Source: an uncultured Bacilli bacterium | GTDB taxonomy: Bacteria > Bacillota_I > Bacilli_A > RF39 > UBA660 | Assembly: GCA_947632495.1 (NCBI GenBank) | Contig: CANRPL010000059.1 | Span: 1 to 7,930, forward strand | DNA length: 7,930 bases | Reading direction: 5' to 3' | The notes under the pieces: model-generated | Told to the model about the DNA's origin: nothing | Seen by the model: the letters and a program-made list of their open reading frames with translations, nothing else | The model's database searches: none | Position numbers and translations under genes: made by a program | Part shown: positions 5,825 to 7,930 of the stretch, one piece after another | Layout of the letters: every line of letters starts with the position of its first letter | Position numbering within the stretch: the first letter of the stretch is position 1

Positions 5825-6989
5825 AAATAACCATTCCCATATAAACAAGGAAGACGGTTAAAATAGCTAACATAATGCCACCATTAATACTGTCACTTAC
5901 ACCTGTTTTATACTTAATACCAACTAATTTAGCAGCTAAATAACCACCGATTAAACCGCCAATATGAGCACCTAAATCAATACCGGAGATAAAGACACCA
6001 ATAAGGACATTAAAGATAACTAAAGGAATAATTTGAGATTTTATTATACCGCCAAAATAAACACGATAATGGTAACCAAAATATAAGAAAGCACCAATCA
6101 AGCCAAAAATACATCCACTAGCACCAACGGTAACTGTTGCATCTGGTAAGAAAAGCATAGAGGTAAGTCCACCAATAATACCACTTATTAAGTAAATAGC
6201 TAAATATTTAGCTTTACCAAAGAAACTTTCTAATTGTGGCCCTAAAATATAAAGAGCATAAATGTTAAATAAAATATGAACGATATGAGCATGTAAGAAC
6301 ATACTTGGAAGTAATCTTATATAATCAAGGGGACTATTCATCATCTTATAGTTAGTTAAAGCACCAAAGTCATATAAAAGATTAACATCGATATTGAAGA
6401 TATTAGCGCCCGCTAAAATCATCATGACAAACATAATAATATTACTGATAATTAAAGCATAAGTAACAACTGGTCTCTTCTTGCTAAAAACCTCATCCGC
6501 TTTAATAGCGTCTTCACGATTTTTCTTATTAATTTCATCCGTTAACTTCATAAACAATTCTAAACCTTGTTCTGTAACTTTATCAATTTTCTTGATGGTT
6601 GGAAAAGACTCTAACACAAAATCATATTTAGATAAATCATCAATTGTCTTAAGTTCTATACAATCAATATTTTTTAGTGGTTGATTATTTAAATGAACAT
6701 TATCGCCTAGATTGATAAAAATACTTAACGCATTCATACTAAAGCTAAAAGTCTTACGACCGATAGTACGCATTATCTGTCTTGTCCGATATAGATCATA
6801 ATCAAATTGTTCATCATTATGAATGTAATTAGTAACAATACGGATAATCTTATAATCAGCTTCGGTATTCTCTAGCCAAATTTCATCTTTAGCACCATGC
6901 AAAATAATTGGATTATAACCCTGTTCTGTAATAAAATAATGTAACAACTTCATAACAATTTCATCATTTTTATCTAATGTTATATTCAT
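5823..6989 (-). CDS. Rhomboid family intramembrane serine protease with N-terminal cytosolic domain (GluP/YqgP-like)
   Basis: Rhomboids cut membrane proteins within or near their transmembrane segments. The 388-residue protein has a soluble N-terminal domain (about 1-170) followed by six or seven hydrophobic segments (about 174-388). The catalytic serine is S291 in GASG (289-292). The catalytic histidine is H342 in AHIGG, within a later helix rich in glycine. The HxxxN element in helix 2 is H238-N242, and the loop before it has further histidines (H233, H235). The layout resembles B. subtilis YqgP/GluP, which is linked to membrane-protein quality control and magnesium-transporter turnover, but the C-terminal TPR domain of that protein is absent. 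The ATG at 6989 is the start. A GTG at 6998 in frame is part of the AGGAGGTGG ribosome binding site and should not be used. It follows rluD by 49 nt with no terminator between, so the two are probably co-transcribed. Substrates cannot be inferred. Confidence 0.93.
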   Translation of the reverse strand: MNITLDKNDEIVMKLLHYFITEQGYNPIILHGAKDEIWLENTEADYKIIRIVTNYIHNDEQFDYDLYRTRQIMRTIGRKTFSFSMNALSIFINLGDNVHLNNQPLKNIDCIELKTIDDLSKYDFVLESFPTIKKIDKVTEQGLELFMKLTDEINKKNREDAIKADEVFSKKRPVVTYALIISNIIMFVMMILAGANIFNIDVNLLYDFGALTNYKMMNSPLDYIRLLPSMFLHAHIVHILFNIYALYILGPQLESFFGKAKYLAIYLISGIIGGLTSMLFLPDATVTVGASGCIFGLIGAFLYFGYHYRVYFGGIIKSQIIPLVIFNVLIGVFISGIDLGAHIGGLIGGYLAAKLVGIKYKTGVSDSINGGIMLAILTVFLVYMGMVI

Positions 6990-6994
6990 TTTTC

Positions 6995-7003
6995 CCACCT
7001 CCT
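6995..7003 (-). promoter_or_regulatory. Strong ribosome binding site that fixes the rhomboid start at 6989
   Basis: AGGAGGTGG on the minus strand (7003-6995) is a near-perfect Shine-Dalgarno sequence, 5 nt before the ATG at 6989. The GTG at 6998-6996 lies inside this element, which rules it out as the start and shortens the protein by three residues. Confidence 0.9.
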
Positions 7004-7016
7004 ATATTGTAATATA
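7003..7016 (-). repeat. Small palindrome next to the rhomboid ribosome binding site
   Basis: TATATT-AC-AATATA is a 14-bp inverted repeat that abuts the AGGAGGTGG element. It could be a small operator or a weak RNA hairpin beside the ribosome binding site. It is all A/T apart from the centre, so chance is plausible. Confidence 0.25.
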
Positions 7017-7038
7017 TTTTCTTATTTTAGTAAAGGAA

Positions 7039-7930
7039 CTATTCGCCCTTAAACATTGACATAATGTGAACAAATTTTTCAGGTAATTCACTATCAAATT
7101 CCATATATTCATGTGTTTTAGGATGGATAAAGCCTAATGTTTTAGCATGTAGGCATTGCCCTGTATCATCAATAAGTTTACGATGTCCATAGACTGGATC
7201 ATTGACAACCGGATAACCAATATAGTCCATATGGACTCTTATTTGGTGTGTACGACCAGTCTCTAGACTTAACTCAATTAATGTCGCATTCTTAAAACGT
7301 TCTAAAACTTTGAAATGAGTAACAGCTGGTTTACTATTCGTAGCTGTGACACACATACGCTTACGATCTTTTAAATCTCGACCAATGGGTGCATCGATAG
7401 TACCCGTATCATGACGAATAACACCCCATACCAAAGCCCAATATTTACGAGTCGTCTTCTTTTCACTTAATTGTTGCGCTAAAAAAGCATGTGCCTCGTT
7501 ATTTTTAGCTACCATAAGTAGCCCTGTCGTATAAGCATCGATTCGGTGCACGATACCGGGTCTAAATTCACCATTCAAATCACTCAAGTTTTTAGAATGA
7601 TAAACCAAGCCATTAACTAAAGTCCCGTGATTGTTGCCAACGGCCGGATGGACAACGACACCATTGGCTTTATTGATAACGATAACATCATCATCTTCAT
7701 ATACGATATCAAGGGGTATATCTTCAGCTTCAGCTGTCATTACCTCTTCTTCATATGGCATAACAGTTATTATATCACCAATTTTTAATTCGTAACTATT
7801 TTTGACTTTTTCGTCATTAACTAAAATACTACCATCTTTAAGCATTTTAGCAACCTTACTACGACTATGAGGAAGAATATTAGCTAAATAAGAATCGATA
7901 CGTCCTGTTTCTTCTTTAGCTAATATTCTT
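7039..7930 (-). CDS. rluD: 23S rRNA pseudouridine synthase, RluD/RluA family, 5' end missing (runs off right edge)
   Basis: The family converts specific uridines of large-subunit rRNA to pseudouridine. The reading frame stays open to the right edge, giving 296 visible residues. An ATG at 7845 is internal, because the codons upstream of it encode a clear S4 RNA-binding domain, GRIDSYLANILPHSRSKVAK, continuing into MLKDGSILVN. No start codon occurs between 7846 and the edge, so the real start lies outside the window, probably within a few tens of bases. After the S4 domain (visible residues about 9-58) comes the catalytic domain. Its HRID motif carries the catalytic aspartate (codon 7539-7537) within GIVHRIDAYTTGLL. 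GRTHQIRVHM and YPVVNDPVYG are further family signatures. The residues after the catalytic Asp (AYTTG) differ from the common KDTSG. RluB/RsuA-type enzymes are excluded by these motifs, but the exact target uridines (for example 1911, 1915 and 1917 for RluD) are inferred from the family. lspA often precedes this gene in Bacillota. Confidence 0.93.
   Translation of the reverse strand, partial: RILAKEETGRIDSYLANILPHSRSKVAKMLKDGSILVNDEKVKNSYELKIGDIITVMPYEEEVMTAEAEDIPLDIVYEDDDVIVINKANGVVVHPAVGNNHGTLVNGLVYHSKNLSDLNGEFRPGIVHRIDAYTTGLLMVAKNNEAHAFLAQQLSEKKTTRKYWALVWGVIRHDTGTIDAPIGRDLKDRKRMCVTATNSKPAVTHFKVLERFKNATLIELSLETGRTHQIRVHMDYIGYPVVNDPVYGHRKLIDDTGQCLHAKTLGFIHPKTHEYMEFDSELPEKFVHIMSMFKGE

Noticed and set aside
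6481..6684. Plus-strand open frame of 67 codons inside the rhomboid gene
   Set aside because: Antisense to the N-terminal part of the rhomboid, with no start signals.
6996..6998. GTG as start of the rhomboid gene
   Set aside because: It is part of the AGGAGGTGG ribosome binding site; the ATG at 6989 is correctly spaced.
7006..7034. Promoter-like TTTACT-17 nt-TACAAT on the minus strand between rluD and the rhomboid
   Set aside because: The predicted transcription start (near 6999) falls inside the Shine-Dalgarno element, which would leave the message without a complete ribosome binding site. Co-transcription with rluD is simpler.
7843..7845. ATG at 7845 as start of RluD
   Set aside because: The upstream codons continue a clear S4 domain to the window edge, so this methionine is internal.

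Overview
The window reads as ordinary chromosomal core sequence from a low-GC Gram-positive bacterium (Bacillota). The AT-rich base composition, strong GGAGG-type ribosome binding sites, the PASTA-kinase/PP2C pair and the gene order rlmN-prpC-prkC-rsgA-rpe all point there. A class such as Bacilli or an Erysipelotrichia-like gut lineage is my guess, not something the sequence proves. Tryptophan is encoded by TGG at the sites I checked, so nothing suggests a Mycoplasma-type code. All genes lie on the minus strand, so transcription runs from high to low coordinates.

Reading in the direction of transcription, I infer four transcription units. (1) rluD (5' end outside the window) followed by a rhomboid-type intramembrane protease, ending at a terminator at 5796-5824. 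(2) A single-gene unit for an unrecognised 311-residue acidic/basic protein (4762-5697), with its own extended -10 promoter and its own terminator at 4749-4778. (3) A tightly packed operon rlmN-prpC-prkC-rsgA, driven by an extended -10 promoter at 4648-4677 and ended by a terminator at 241-267. Its genes overlap by 11 nt or are separated by 1-2 nt. (4) A ribulose-phosphate 3-epimerase-like gene with its own promoter, whose 3' end runs off the left edge.

Functionally, unit 3 joins the membrane Ser/Thr kinase that senses cell-wall fragments (PrkC type), its antagonist phosphatase (PrpC), a 23S rRNA methyltransferase (RlmN) and a GTPase that matures the 30S subunit (RsgA). With rluD nearby, much of the window concerns ribosome modification and assembly.

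Several start sites were corrected from context. The rhomboid starts at 6989 (the GTG at 6998 is part of the Shine-Dalgarno sequence), the unknown protein at 5697 rather than 5721, and RluD continues beyond the right edge rather than starting at 7845. A partial gene at 1-184 is also present.

I found no mobile element, CRISPR array, tRNA, rRNA or riboswitch, and no gene-free stretch over 300 bases. I do not see an undescribed multi-gene system. The points most worth a second look are the unrecognised protein with its hairpin-containing promoter region, and the fact that all three terminators physically overlap the stop codon of the gene they end.
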